Positions 1 to 11,424 are shown, counted from the stretch's first letter. The stretch is DNA of 64,000 nucleotides from Lentinus brumalis (GCA_001792895.1 MARA01000006.1:2108001-2172000); one strand, 5' to 3'. Made by a program: numbers and translations. Notes: generated from the sequence alone by a model not told the origin.

Positions 1-553
1 CAGACCGCTCGATTCCAGTCACACTCCCGACGAGCGGTGCCAGGGTGTGCTTCGAACCTATAACCCTCCACTGGTCCGAAAGGAACAGGACGACACTGGG
101 AGCAAGCAGCTCTTGGAGGGTCCAACCACGCGTGAACCATTTGCTGCTCCGGAATTGCTCTCGTTGTTCCTTCTGATCCGCAGCGTCGCTGACGTCGTGG
201 AGGATCGCATAGCATGCGCTTGCGTACCGGTACCAGTTGTACATCGAGTTGATCGCCTCGGAGAGCTCAGAGCTGCTCGTCTTGTCGATGCAGGCGGAAT
301 CCACCCAGCCGAGATCAAAGCCGTCGTTGCGCGCGATCTCGCAGAAATGCCGTATCTTCCTGGATAGCCGAGGCAGAGCGAGGTCTCCGCGAGGGACGGA
401 ATTCTGGATGGAGCGCACGTCCTGGTAGGTCTGCTCTGGTACGTAACCGACGTCTCCCTTCTTCGCCCATACGTGGGACAGAATGGCGTAGCGGACATGG
501 CGGGGATCTTCAACCCAGCGGAACTCGCCAGTGGTTGTGTCAAGTAATCGCAT
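1..553 (-). CDS. HET-domain protein, 5' part (runs off the left edge)
   Basis: About 184 codons are open without an intron from the ATG at 553 down to base 1, so the 3' part lies outside the window. The start reads MRLLDTTTGEF and is followed by the HET-domain blocks YAILSHVW, GWVDSACIDKTSSSELSEAI, INSMYNWYRYA and RGWTLQELLAP, in the usual order and spacing. HET domains are known from fungal heterokaryon-incompatibility and immune-like proteins and trigger growth arrest or cell death on non-self recognition; the partner cannot be inferred here. Many basidiomycete members start almost at the first residue with the HET domain, as this one does. A second HET gene lies at 53.2 kb. The domain assignment is secure; the biological role is inferred. 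Confidence 0.88.
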   Translation of the reverse strand, partial: MRLLDTTTGEFRWVEDPRHVRYAILSHVWAKKGDVGYVPEQTYQDVRSIQNSVPRGDLALPRLSRKIRHFCEIARNDGFDLGWVDSACIDKTSSSELSEAINSMYNWYRYASACYAILHDVSDAADQKEQREQFRSSKWFTRGWTLQELLAPSVVLFLSDQWRVIGSKHTLAPLVGSVTGIERS

Positions 554-3023
554 GATGCACTGCTCTACTACAGTCGATCAGTCCTTTGTCATACGCGATA
601 CTAGACTGACGTACAGCGCACCTAGAGGGTGGATATCAGTACGCGAATGCGTGCATGAGATCGGTATGCGCCAACTCCAGAAACCTATATGGGAGCTTCA
701 AGGTGGACCTGCGATACCAAGTATAGCGACGGAGTGGGAGCGACCTTATAAGCGTACCAGGGACGAAGCTTCCTGAGAAAGCGGGGCTGACACCCTTCCA
801 AGCACGGCATAGCATGGGAGATCGCTGGTGCAGTTGTGGCACAGCGTTACCATCAGTGGCATGAACTTAACCATATTTTCATCACACTCAGCGACCCACC
901 AGCTTTCGGATGTTCTCTCGAAAGGTGTGGCGGCCTTCATCCCGACCTCTGAAACACATGCTCATACATGTATCGGCTGCAGAAGATGGGTTTGTCTGGC
1001 CAGGTAGGAGGCTCTTGATGGCATGACGTGTCATCATCTGGGAACCGCGGAGGTAAGGTGGCATACTGTACCTTGGGATACATGCAGACGCTGTGTTCGA
1101 AGGCCCGTGTCACCGACAGACGGCTGTGCCGGGAATCTCGGAGAAGGACAATTATGCCTTCAGGAGTCTAGTGCGACCACATATAGCGTCAACAACGTCG
1201 AGAACACGGTGATTCGAGCTATATACGCACCGGTCGGTCTCATGCACGTTCCGTATACATCAAGAATTTACCATCGCTAACTTGCCATCCCGCATTCCAG
1301 GGGCGTTCATACGGTGATTATGGCGATATTCCGCGTTATATAGATCACCGGCCGTCCCTTGAATCCTACGAAGCACTAGATATACTTCATCAGCTGAGTA
1401 AGTCAAAGTAAGTATAGCCGTACAGCAGTACTTACCTTGAGCTTCCACAGCTCTGTGTACTATACTTTTGGCGAGTGTAGTTCACGCAGGCTGCTTTCCG
1501 ACAGTGACATAAGATGAGAGAGCTGATGAGAGACATCGGGTTCTACTAGTAGCGCCCATGGCTTGAGGCGGTTCGCCAAACCGCTCAGTGCTCGCCAAAT
1601 TTGAACTGGTTCGATCTTGAGGCTTCACTGTCCACTGCAGGAACCACCCGCCTGCACACCGCCTGTATTACCTGGCGGCCCTGGGGCTAGATTGCAGTCA
1701 AAGTTTTGCATACATGTGCGTCATCTCTAGCTTTTATGTGAGCTTCCTGACCATCGTACATAGGGTGACTCTGCTCGCAGCGGAGACGCGGGCAAGTGTT
1801 GACGTTGATGCAACATCCTTGGCACTCGTGACTGACCGTCGCGAAGAGGACCTCTCGTTTGAATGCTTATCATGCGCGTAGCTTGTAGGAAGGAGTCCAG
1901 GCATCTACGTCGAAGTTCCGCTCTTGTTCAGTACCCGGATCTTCGCATCCAAGGGGCAAGTTCGGCCGCACTCACCTCTTCCTTGACTTCTATCACGCGC
2001 TTGGTTTGCGGACGTCACTCTTCATGCCATGATTCACGGCACTATGGAGACGAGATATCATCGCCAAGGGTGATTCACCCCACCCCCACCTGCGATATAG
2101 CCGAAGATTCAGCTGGTGAGCTCCTCCAGGAATCGCACGCATCTTTCACTTCATGAATCTATAGATCTGACGATGAGCGGACGGACATACGAGTGTGTCC
2201 AAGCCATCTCACACCCTCGCTCGCCGAGCGTGGGTGTGTGAGCATGGCTTTTGGCGATCACGATCTATGCACACGCCGTCTCCCATCTGGCGAGTTGAAA
2301 TATGCTCAGTATGGCCCTTTGCGGGCTGAAAGTCACTTGCGAAAGGTACTGCGTCCCTACATGTATCAGTCTCCAGGCATACTGTCTCGACATCGAAGGC
2401 TCACAGGAGATTCCTCGGCAGACTTCTCGCCCAGGCTCTCATCCCTTTGTGACGTCCCCCACCCTCAGGCAGAGCGCACATCTCTTCCGCAGTTAATGTC
2501 GGGCCCGCCCCACCTATTTGGTCAGGACCAGGCTTGTGCGGGATCGGCGCTGCCACGCCACGATGTCTTCCACAGCGCTCATACGTCGTCGAAGCCTCAT
2601 CCCACGATGGCGGGCTTTCCTCTTCAGCCTTCCGCAACTATTCCGCACTCTACGCAGGGAAGAGGGTGCGCGGTATCGCATCTTTGCACTCAGCCCTCGC
2701 GCTATCTTTCCATGGCGGCATATAGAGTCGTGCGCACCGGGACGGGGGCCATGGTCCAAGTTTCTCGCGACATTCCTCCGGGGACCTTCGCGAAGCGCGG
2801 ACGCAATGCGTGGCCGGGTGCATCCTCGCTGGACTGATAAAGACGTAGGCGTGAAGCGGGGTGCTGTTATTGCCCTGCGTCTTTTCAGCTGCGTCGCAAG
2901 CTTCCTCACTGGCCGTAACGACTGATTGACTCGCTCCGGAAAATCTGGTGCTTTGGCCTCTGTGATCCTCTGGTCGCGCTCGGAACTAATCTGTCAGCTT
3001 GATATCTGTGCTTGGTGTGGAAC
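554..3023. other. Intergenic, no gene supported
   Basis: This stretch separates the divergent HET gene and the sugar transporter and holds the promoters of both. Open frames up to 214 codons (2193-2837) have no family motif, and several frames are open over the same bases, as expected by chance in G+C-rich DNA. A CATATAGA stretch near 2720 could be a TATA-like element but is far from the transporter start. I see no tRNA, repeat array or transposon remnant. Confidence 0.5.
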
Positions 3024-6004
3024 ATGGGCGGACCTGCTGCTGTATCGGGCGACGATGGTGCGGGGTACGCGCACCTCATCGATCGGTCGAAATCGTGGTG
3101 GAAGAATACGAGGCTCATCAAGCTCAACCTTTGCATCCTGCTCTTGTATGTATCTGCATTCATCACCGTTCCGGCGAGACGCTAATATCGGCACTTTCAG
3201 GCTCATCACCTCAACGACGAATGGATACGACGGTAGCATGATGAGTACGTCTCCCCCTAGCATCTCTGCTGGTGATCCCTGGCGCTCAGCATCTGCGTAG
3301 ACGGTCTGCAGTCTCTACCACAATGGAATCAAGCGTTCAACTTTCCATCTGGCGGGAAGGTATGGCAGACATAAACCTCAAATAACCTCCCACATATTCA
3401 CATTACTTGTAGCTCGGTCTCTTGAGTGCCATCCAGGTGGGTGCCATCCTCACGGATTTCGACTCTGAGTGTACCTGCCAATTCTGACACACGTATTCGC
3501 AGAACATCGGCTGTCTCGCAGCGTATCCCTTCTCACCATATATGTCCGACGGCCTGGGCCGGCGCACAGCTGTTGTCTTCGGCGCTGTGATCATGTGTAT
3601 CGCGACTGTCCTCCAGACCGCCTCCAACTCCGTGGGGATGTTCATTGGGGCACGGTACGTCCATGCGATTGCTTCGTATCTCGGATATGTACGACTGAAG
3701 CTCACGCATGACACAGATTTCTGATCGGGTTCGGGCTCACGTTCGCAGCGTCCGCGGCCCCGGTGCTCGTCACCGAGATCGCGTACCCGACGCACCGAGC
3801 GCCCGCGACGTCGCTGTACAACACGTTATGGTGCGTCGATCCTTTCGCACCATTGCATTGAGTTACGTTTCCGCTTACATACCGACTCGCCTTGCGTGTT
3901 TTGATCCGCAGGTTCTTGGGAAGCATCATGTAAGTGCCGGGCCGGTTGTGAATTCGGAGGATTTAACCATTGACTCACCCTTCACCTTCGCGAATCCAGC
4001 GCCGCGTGGACGGTAAGTCGTCTAGGACCTTCGTTGTGGGAGCCCAGCATGTTCTGACTGAGACCGGGTGTACTGCAGACGTTTGGCACGTTCCATATTC
4101 CGACGAGCTGGTCGTGGAGGATCCCATCGGCGCTCCAGGCGCTGCCGTCAGTCGTCCAGGTTCTCCTCGTCTGGTTTGTGATACCTGAGTCTCCTCGTTG
4201 GCTCTGCTCCAAGGGAAGGTACGTGCTTTCCGCTCCATCCTACACGCTAGTTCATTAACGTTGGACGGGGGCGCGTCAGAGAGGAGCAGGCCTTGCAGAC
4301 TCTCGCGTACTATCATGCGAACGGTGACCGGTGCGTTCAAACACACCTGCGTGTCTTGGTTGTTTGGTATCTGACTCCTTCGTGTTTACGGCAGTACGGA
4401 CCCGCTCGTTGAGTATGAGTTCGAGGAGATCCGCGCTGCTATCAAGTTCGACCGGGAGGTTGCAGCGAATGTTGGGTGGCTCAGCCTCATCAAGTCCCCG
4501 GGTAACAGGAGACGTCTGCGGATCATGATTGCGATCGCATTCTTCTCGCAGTGGTCCGGGAACAACCTCATGTGAGTTCTCTCTCGCTTGCATCTACAAA
4601 ACGACAATGACTGACCGCGTCTGACATAGCTCCTACTGTGAGTAGTATAGCGGGCGAGTACGAGGATGGGCTGAGACTGAGAACTTGTGTGTGCACCGCA
4701 GATATGAACAAGATCTTCGACGCTATCGGCAGTGAGTAGCTCTCCCCTCGTCGTTCGTCCCAGCACTCACATGGACACGACGTCGTTTACAGTTACCGAC
4801 CCGACGACCCAACTGCTCATCAACGGCTGCCTGAACATCTACAACTTCATCATCGCCATCATCGCCGGTCTGCTCTGTGACAAGGTCGGGCGTCGGCCGC
4901 TGTTCATCGCATCCACTATCGGTGTGTTCCATCACCAAACCTTCGTCGCGGTGCGCAGTTGCTGACGTTGGTTGTGGGATAGGCATGTTCGTGTTCTGGG
5001 TACTGCAAACGGTGTGCTTCGCGCTTTATTCGGAGACGGGCAATGTTATGGCAGCACATGCCTTCATTGCCATGATCTGTAAGTGGTCGGTCCTGTCTGC
5101 AAGGAGTACCTTGAGATTGACGTCGATGGTCACGCGTCAAGTCTTGTTCTACGCATTCTGTGAGTAGTATCCTGCTTCGTTGTGTGCAGTCAACCGTGAC
5201 TGACACGCCCTTACGCAGACGATGTACGTAGTTGGGTATTGGCGCAACCACGAATGTCCCGCTGACTTCACCCGCAGATTGCGTTCACGCCCCTCATTGT
5301 CTCGTAAGTCATGGTAGCTCGTGTACATAGGTCTCTCCCATGCTGACGTCGAATCTGTCAGGTACACTGTTGAGATCTTGCCGTTTGCTCTTCGCGCGAA
5401 GGGCTTCACAGTGTTCAACTTCGCCCTGACGCTGTCTCTGATCTTCAACCAGTGAGTACCACGCGCTGGTACCGCTGAAACACCTCACTGACGTGCATGC
5501 AGGTACATCAACCCGATTGCCCTTGCGCAGTAAGTGTCGTATCCCTACTGTGTCCTACGCGTGCTGATTAACAGCGACATCAGTCTCGGATGGAAGTACT
5601 ACGTACGTTAATCTCACAACTTATCAGTAAACCACTCACCTGAACTCGCACACAGCTCGTATATGTCTGCTGGCTCGCCTTCGAGATCGCCTTCATCTGG
5701 CGTTACCTGATCGAGACCAAGAACGTAAGTATTCACCACCATCCTCGCTCTCATTTATCTGCTCACGAGACAAATACTTGCAGCGCACCCTCGAGGAGAC
5801 TGCTGCGTGAGTAATACCATCTTCAGCAGAGGTCACGGACCCACTGACATCGACGTGCTCTCCAGACTGTTCGACGGCGAGGACACGGCCGAGCGGCTGG
5901 CGCACCACGCTGCAGAAAATCTCGGCATACCGCCATCGGACTCCCACTCGGATGGAGAGAAGGGATCGTCCGAGGATATCGAGGAAGTCAAGATTGCGAT
6001 CTGA
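3024..6004 (+). CDS. MFS sugar transporter (hexose/disaccharide permease type), 24 exons
   Basis: A proton-coupled sugar-porter-family membrane protein of 530 residues. Exons: 3024-3145, 3201-3244, 3301-3359, 3413-3436, 3503-3654, 3717-3830, 3912-3929, 4000-4012, 4079-4218, 4280-4330, 4395-4571, 4630-4637, 4702-4731, 4793-4921, 4983-5078, 5142-5159, 5219-5223, 5278-5303, 5362-5451, 5503-5529, 5584-5602, 5656-5724, 5784-5806, 5866-6004; the sum is divisible by three. Family signatures are present: DGLGRR between helices 2 and 3, PESPRW after helix 6, DKVGRR between helices 8 and 9, FYDIAFTPLIVSYTVEILPF in the C-terminal half, and ETKNRTLEE after helix 12. The acidic tail (SSEDIEEVKIAI) is cytosolic. 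The closest described fungal relatives are lactose/hexose permeases, but the substrate cannot be read from sequence. Very short exons (5, 8, 13 and 18 bases) are needed to keep conserved residues. Confidence 0.93.
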
Positions 6005-6546
6005 GTAGCTCCGTGCTACGATTAGACTATTGACCCGGTCACGCTCCTCAATCAAAGTCCCAAATTTACGCCATATCCAGCCTGTAGCATCAGCCTCCCT
6101 GCTGTACTTGTACGCTGCCGATCGCAGACACTGACTCTGACAGATCTCATGGCCACCGACGCAATCATGTATATAACGTGTAGATCTATTTAGTACGCCT
6201 CTCACGCATCTGCAAGAAACCAGCCTCCTCTTTTTCTCTGCCACAGCGCGTTCTGTTCTACTACTTTGAGTGAACCAAGAGTGAACTGTGAACTTGAAGG
6301 CTTGTCGAGCGGCCACTGTACCGGGCCGATTCTTCCCGAAACCCGGTATTTCCCCCTTCTCTCCCTACCACCACCACGATCGCCAGCGGTCGGGACGAAA
6401 GTGAAACGAGCTCCTTCACACAATGCACACCGTCCAAGGTGACGCACATGCCTTTGTTTGGACGGCCCATACCAAAGCTCGTCAATGCTGATCGAGTGGC
6501 ACATCATCACCCCTACGCTCAGACCGCTTTGACCTCTGGGTGGTAG
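6005..6546. other. Intergenic: transporter 3' flank and gene A promoter
   Basis: No coding signal was recognised. A minus-strand open frame over 6202-6612 has no motif and overlaps the likely promoter of the next gene. Confidence 0.5.
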
Positions 6547-6552
6547 TATAAA
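6547..6552 (+). promoter_or_regulatory. TATA box of orphan gene A
   Basis: A perfect TATAAA lies 128 bases before the ATG at 6675. It implies transcription starting at or downstream of about 6575, which argues against the earlier in-frame ATG at 6570 as the real start. Confidence 0.55.
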
Positions 6553-6674
6553 GAACATGTTGCAATGCGATGCACTCACCTTCACTTGACTCTCCCACTC
6601 GCAGTGAACCATACTCTAAGCACTCTCCGACGCGCTTTGCAAACCACACTCACTCGGACTCAGCTTCCGGAACT

Positions 6675-7357
6675 ATGAACGTCAGTCAAGCTCCCAGTGC
6701 TCACGCTGCGCCATGCAGGGCCCATGCACCGGCCAAACCTTCGATCGCGCCGCCTCAAGGTCACGGTGTCCATTCCACCAACAATGGCACCGCCGATCCT
6801 CCCTCGATCGCCGACAGAACCTCACGCGGAGCGCAATGGCTCTCAGTCCCTCTAGTACCGGGCGGGTATCACCCTACCACCGTCGGCGTTTGCTCTGCGT
6901 CCAGCGGTGTCATCGACATCCCTGGTGGCAAGCCACGGGCGTACCCATCTCTCGAAGACAGCGCGAATGCATGGGAGGAACGCTATGACCCCGCAGATGC
7001 AGAGCATACCTTCGTCGTACCTGGCGAATATCTGCACAGCTTTCCGCATGCTGGTAGCAGCAAGGCTGGTCGCGGAGGAGCCGGCACGAACGCGAGCACA
7101 GGCGGCAGCTCTTCGTCGCATGCTCCGGCTGGAGGACGACGCCCGAGGCGTGCGCAGGCTGATCAGGCCCAGGGATCCTCCGCTTCCACCGTCGCTACCG
7201 CCAGCCACACTTCCGCGGCACGCACTTCTGCTCCTGCGAAGGCAGGAACGCCTAAGTCGGCCAAGGTCTGTTCCTTCCTGCTATGTTCGATGCGAGAGTG
7301 TCCCGTCGCTGACTTGACCACCCTCATCTACAGAAGAAGCGTACGCGGCCACAGTAA
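6675..7357 (+). CDS. Orphan gene A: Ala/Ser/Pro-rich protein with basic C-terminus
   Basis: No known domain. Two exons, 6675-7265 and 7334-7357, give 204 residues. The start is the MNVSQA methionine; an in-frame ATG at 6570 is disfavoured because of the TATA box at 6547. Support for a real gene comes from comparison with gene B (27040-27797, minus strand). Both contain FVVPGEYL, a Gly/Arg-rich stretch, a QAQ(P)AQGSSA segment and a VAT-rich segment. Both have one phase-0 intron at the same place, followed by an eight-codon last exon that ends in a basic -KRPQ or -RPQ tail. The first part (Ser/Pro/His-rich) is poorly conserved. The KKKRTRPQ end could act as a nuclear localisation signal, which is inference. 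Function unknown. Confidence 0.7.
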
Positions 7358-8046
7358 GCACCCCACTACACCGTCGGGACAGTGCACGTTCCGACCCGGA
7401 GATACCAAGGCACACCTAGCGAGAGCTACTAGTAGACCTGCATACCAATGTATGTTTCATCCAGAAAGACACGCTACCCAGGTACACACCAGGCTCGCGG
7501 GTGAAAGTACTCATGTCCCCAACGAGGTCTGTCATACGTATCTCTATATCGTGCGGTCTCCTGGACTGGTCAAGTATGCGCTGGGTGAGTTACTGTAGGC
7601 TATATCGTTGAATGCACCCGCATCCCGCACGACCCTACGGTCTATACATAGCGTCAGCGACCCGCTGATGGATGGGACTCTCAGATCTCATCAGCACGAC
7701 ATAGTATTTGTTCTGCGTGGAGTATGTATGGCTGTATTTGCGTAGTGGAGCTCGTCACTAGTACTTTATTTCTGCAAGTACTTACTTGTTAGAGCATGCC
7801 GCCTCGAGCCGACTCATCTGTGACCGTAATACGATGCTGAAGTGAAGCGGGCGGCTCTGAAGACGGCCCGGCTCGGACGCGGTGTTGTCGCGTATTTGTT
7901 CGCAGTGGCGGCAAGATTGCAGACCGGCGAAATAAGTCGAGTGCCTGACTCGCTGCGGTGCAGACTCCTCCTCCTCCTCCTCCTCCTCCTTCCTGCTTGT
8001 GCTCGTCGGACAGCGTCGTCGCCGTCTTTGTTCGCGCATCTTTGCC
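7358..8046. other. Intergenic: gene A 3' flank and GGC1 promoter/5' leader
   Basis: No further gene is supported. The segment ends with a trinucleotide repeat (7965-7990) shortly before the carrier gene. Confidence 0.5.
7965..7990. repeat. (CTC)n trinucleotide microsatellite
   Basis: About nine units of CTC/TCC lie 57-82 bases upstream of the GGC1 start codon, probably in its leader or core promoter. Pyrimidine-rich tracts are common just upstream of fungal start sites. Confidence 0.85.
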
Positions 8047-10046
8047 ATGTCCCCCACGCTCAATGTCAAGGGTAGCGACTCCGCTACGGCTCGCATTCTC
8101 GGGTCGGGGGCTTCAGGTGCGTCCATTCGCAGGACTTCAATGGCTTCGTATGTGACGGGCTTCGTACGCTGCAGGTATTGCTGAGCTCCTCATCTTCCAC
8201 CCGGTGGACACGATCGCGAAGCGGCTGATGAGCAACAAGTCCAAGGTGCGCGTGCACCACATCGCTGGCACCCGACGCGTACTCACCATCCGACACACAG
8301 GTGGCCTCGCTGTCCACGATCATCTTCAAGGACTACGCGGGCGCGCCGCTCGGCCGCAAGCTGCTATCGCTCTTTCCGGGGCTTGGGTACGCAGCGGGGT
8401 ACAAAGTCACGCAGCGGATATACAAGTACGGCGGCCAGCCCTGGTTCAGCGACATTCTGTCCAGGAACTACAAGGACTCGTTCACGAGTGCGTTCGGGGA
8501 GCGCAAGGGCAAGATGATGCTACAGGCGACCGCGGGCAGGTGAGTCGTACGACCGCTTTCTGCGAGAACGCGCTCCTGACGCGCTTTCGCGGGAAAGCTT
8601 GACTGGTATCGGTGAAGTCGTGAGTGCTCTCATCCATGGCACGACGAGCAATGGCCCGTACCCCGCCCCAGAATGAGCACGGAATACGGCCATAAATCAT
8701 CTCCTGTTCCGGTCCAGAAACATTTGGTAACAGGTCCAGAGCGCCTCCAAACGATTAGGCCCTTCTCGCGCCTGTGTATAGATGGTCGGTTCAGGGCGGA
8801 CCACGAAAAACAAGGCTTCCGAGGCTCAGCGCCATGATGGCAGCCTTCGCCTAGGCTCGCTAGAGCGTGGACCTCGTACTGTGCGTGGTCCGCTCCGAGC
8901 CGACTATTTATATACACAGGATCGAAAGGGCCTATTGTTTGGTAAACGGCTGTCAGGCGATATTCCGTGCCTATTCTGGGGGCGGTATGGGCCATCGCCC
9001 GTCGTGTCAGTCTCTAGCACACAGACAGCGCGTCTGATGGTGCTCGTGCGCGAAGGTTCTGCTTCCGTTGGATGCGCTCAAGATCAAGCGGCAAGTAAAC
9101 CCGGAGGCCTTCCGCGGCCGTGGAGTCGTCCGTATATTCATGGAGGAGGGCACGACGCTCTACCGCGGTTGGGGCTGGACAATGGCACGCAACGCCCCGG
9201 GGAGTTTCGCAGTACGTCCCCCTCTCCCTCTCTACCCTCCCCCTCTTTCTCCCGCTACCCTCCCCCGTCATTTTTCCAACGTCTGCCGGTAGATGCGGCA
9301 TGTGTTCCGAGTCTCACGGGATGGATTCCTGGCGCATTCGTCGCCTACATGGCACGCTGTAGCGTGTGGTCCTTATCCGCCGTGGGTCGGTTGCTCTCCA
9401 TAGCGTAAACCCCTCCTACATGAGCGTAGCAGGAACGACGTCGGAAGGATGAATGTGTTTGTTCTAAGTGAGGCTCGTGGTGACTCGCGAAGCGCTAGAC
9501 CTCTATGGGACTGGGTCTACGGTGTCTGTCCGAGTGGCCGAAAAAGTGCTCCTCCTCCTCCTCCCGTCTTTCTCCCGCTTCCCTCCCCCTCTTTCTCCCG
9601 CTTCCCTCCACACCTTCTCCCAGCTCACACCGCGCGTCCCCCACAGCTCTTCGGCGCGTCCGCAGTGACGAAGGAGTACGTGTTCGGCATCCAGGACTAC
9701 CACAAGGCGACCTGGGGCCAGAACTTCGTCGCCTCCGTCGCGGGCGCCGTCGCGTCGATCACTGTCGCCGCGCCCCTCGACACGATCAAGACGCGCATCC
9801 AGAACGCCAACTTTGAGAGCAAGGTCTCGGGCATGACCGTGGTCAAGGACCTCATCAAGAACGAGGGCGCGGGCGCGCTCTTCAAGGGCCTCACGCCAAA
9901 GGTATGTGTCGTCCCACCTTCTTCTGCAGCGGGGGCCGGGTACTGACCATGCTGCTTCGCTGTAGATCCTGGTCGTGGGCCCGAAGCTGGTGTTCAGCTA
10001 CACGCTCGCGCAGTCCCTCATCCCCATATTCTCAAAATACGTATGA
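8047..10046 (+). CDS. GGC1: Mitochondrial GTP/GDP carrier
   Basis: An inner-membrane carrier that exchanges matrix GDP/GMP for cytosolic GTP, supporting mitochondrial nucleic-acid and protein synthesis and linked in yeast to iron homeostasis. Exons: 8047-8116, 8175-8245, 8301-8539, 8598-8619, 9056-9211, 9647-9901, 9966-10046; 297 residues, matching yeast Ggc1 (300). The three carrier signatures are visible: HPVDTIAKR, LPLDALKIKR and APLDTIKTR. GGC1-type blocks between them are FPGLGYAAGYKV, YKYGGQPW, RGWGWTMARNAPGSFA and TRIQNANF, and the end is LTPKILVVGPKLVFS. Introns 4 and 5 (436 and 435 bases) are about eight times the local norm. Intron 4 contains a foldback element, and intron 5 contains two identical 22-base pyrimidine repeats. 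The assignment rests on remembered family sequence and is strong. Confidence 0.95.
8637..9009. mobile_element. Foldback/MITE-like element inside GGC1 intron 4
   Basis: The two ends are inverted copies: TGGCACGACGAGCAATGGCC at the left pairs with TGACACGACGGGCGATGGCC read from the right, and about 50 bases match at roughly 85 percent. The pairing resumes further in (around AGGCCCTT, CCTGTGTATA and GCGGACCACG), so most of the 373 bases can fold on itself. Without it the intron would be about 63 bases, the local norm. It has no coding capacity, and no clear target-site duplication was found. Confidence 0.75.
9235..9602. repeat. Pair of identical 22-base direct repeats in GGC1 intron 5
   Basis: The pyrimidine tract at 9235-9256 recurs unchanged at 9581-9602, 346 bases later. 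Related C/T tracts surround both copies. Removing one copy and the DNA between would leave an 89-base intron, so this looks like an insertion or duplication bounded by direct repeats. Confidence 0.7.
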
Positions 10047-10482
10047 GGCCTCAGGACACGAATTTACCGACTCCCGTACAGCCTACTGCTCCGCCCCGGC
10101 CTACTTACATGCTTACGACATAGATGCGCTCTCCCGCGAGCATAAAAGTAGTAGTACCACTGCCCTACCCTCCGCTCATTGTGTTACTATGCTCATCTAA
10201 TAGACTGTTTTCCTGGGTTAACGTCAGGCGTCCACGCGGGCATGCGGACCGTCAAGTCTGATGTTCGGCGTGGACGAGTCGTCAGCGTCATGAAGAATGA
10301 TGTCATGATGTCTCGTACTAACAGATACACAAAAAGCAACAAACAGCGAAACTGAGAGAGACGGAACAGACAGAAAACGTGAGTACGATCAGGTCAGAGA
10401 GAGATATGAAGGTGGTGGTGGGACAGGGAAAGCGGCACAGATAGACTCGGGAGAGTACGGATATGTAAGGCGGCATCTGCAA
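10047..10482. other. Convergent intergenic region between GGC1 and SNX3
   Basis: Contains the 3' ends of two genes facing each other. No other gene was recognised. Confidence 0.5.
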
Positions 10483-11424
10483 TCACTGCCACTGCGACTT
10501 GTCCCAGCCAGGGTCCTGGAGGAACGCGCAGAGCACCTTGCTGCCAGTCTGTCAAACACAAGACCAGGAACGACGGACGAAGTCGCCCGAGAGGAAGAGT
10601 GAGGCAGTGAGCACGCGCTTCGCAAACGTTCGGCCACACACGGGGACGCACCTGGAGGAGGGGGTGCCCGGCGACGATGGTGAGGAAGCGCTCGAGGCCC
10701 TCGCGGCGGCTCTCGATGACCTCGTCCGAGAAGCGGTTCGTGAAGACCTTGCCGGGGAGCGGGGGATGTTCACGCGCGTGGACTCGCGCTCGAGGATGTC
10801 CCGGAAGGCCTCGAAGTCGGAGTAGCGCCGGCGCACGACCGAGTGGCGGAGCTTGAAGGCGGGATGTTCGTCTGGGGTATGGGGGCCGGTAGGAGACGGG
10901 GATAGGTAGTGGCGGGGGAGAGCGGGAGAGGCATGTGAGCTCTCAGGGTGGGAGGATAGCGGGAGGTTCTTATGATTGTACACACCTTGCACACGATCTC
11001 GTAGTCGGTGTACATCTTCCTCCCAAAGCCTGTCGCAGTTGCAGGGCTCCGGTCAGCAGTCGGCTCGACGATGCGAGGGCCCCCGTGCCACAAAGGTCGA
11101 AGTGGGGAACTGCGCGAGCGGGAATACGACACTCACCGTGTGTCTGCGGATTGCGCACCTCGATCTCCAAGAAGCTCTCCGGGACACTATACATCTCCTC
11201 GATCTGCATCGGAAAACATCAACAGTCAGTGGCCAGGATATGAGCGACACCCCATGCGCAGCCGGGGGATTACTGACGCTCTGCTCGCGCCCGCCGAGGC
11301 GGGGCTCGTCAAACACGCTGGCGCGTGCAAAGGGAGACACGGTGGTCATCGTCGTGGAGGGCGGGGCGGGGGCGGGGTGGTCGTGGTCGTCGGCCAAGGT
11401 CGCTTGACCGTTACTTACGTCCAT
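10483..11424 (-). CDS. SNX3: Sorting nexin 3 (PX domain), two frame breaks in this copy
   Basis: Grd19/Snx3-type retromer adaptor: its PX domain binds PI3P on endosomes and sorts recycling membrane cargo. Exons, 5' to 3': 11424-11278, 11203-11137, 11029-10986, 10871-10652, 10548-10483; about 181 residues after frame repair. The order of blocks is that of SNX3: [85 protein letters not shown] and [14 protein letters not shown]. Exon 4 is 220 bases, where 222 are needed. One C is missing in the C run at 10861-10863 (inside NIPAF) and one in the run at 10761-10765 (inside VNIPPLPGK). The flanking coding sequence is fully conserved, so sequencing or assembly indels are more likely than a pseudogene. 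The N-terminal 45 residues are disordered. Confidence 0.9.

Noticed and set aside
1590..1640. tRNA-like box B (GGTTCGATC)
   Set aside because: No box A at the right distance, and the flanks do not form an acceptor stem.
2193..2837. Plus-strand open frame of 214 codons
   Set aside because: No family motif, no splice partners, and other frames are equally open over the same bases.
6570..6674. Earlier in-frame ATG for orphan gene A
   Set aside because: It lies only 18 bases after the TATA box, probably upstream of the transcription start.
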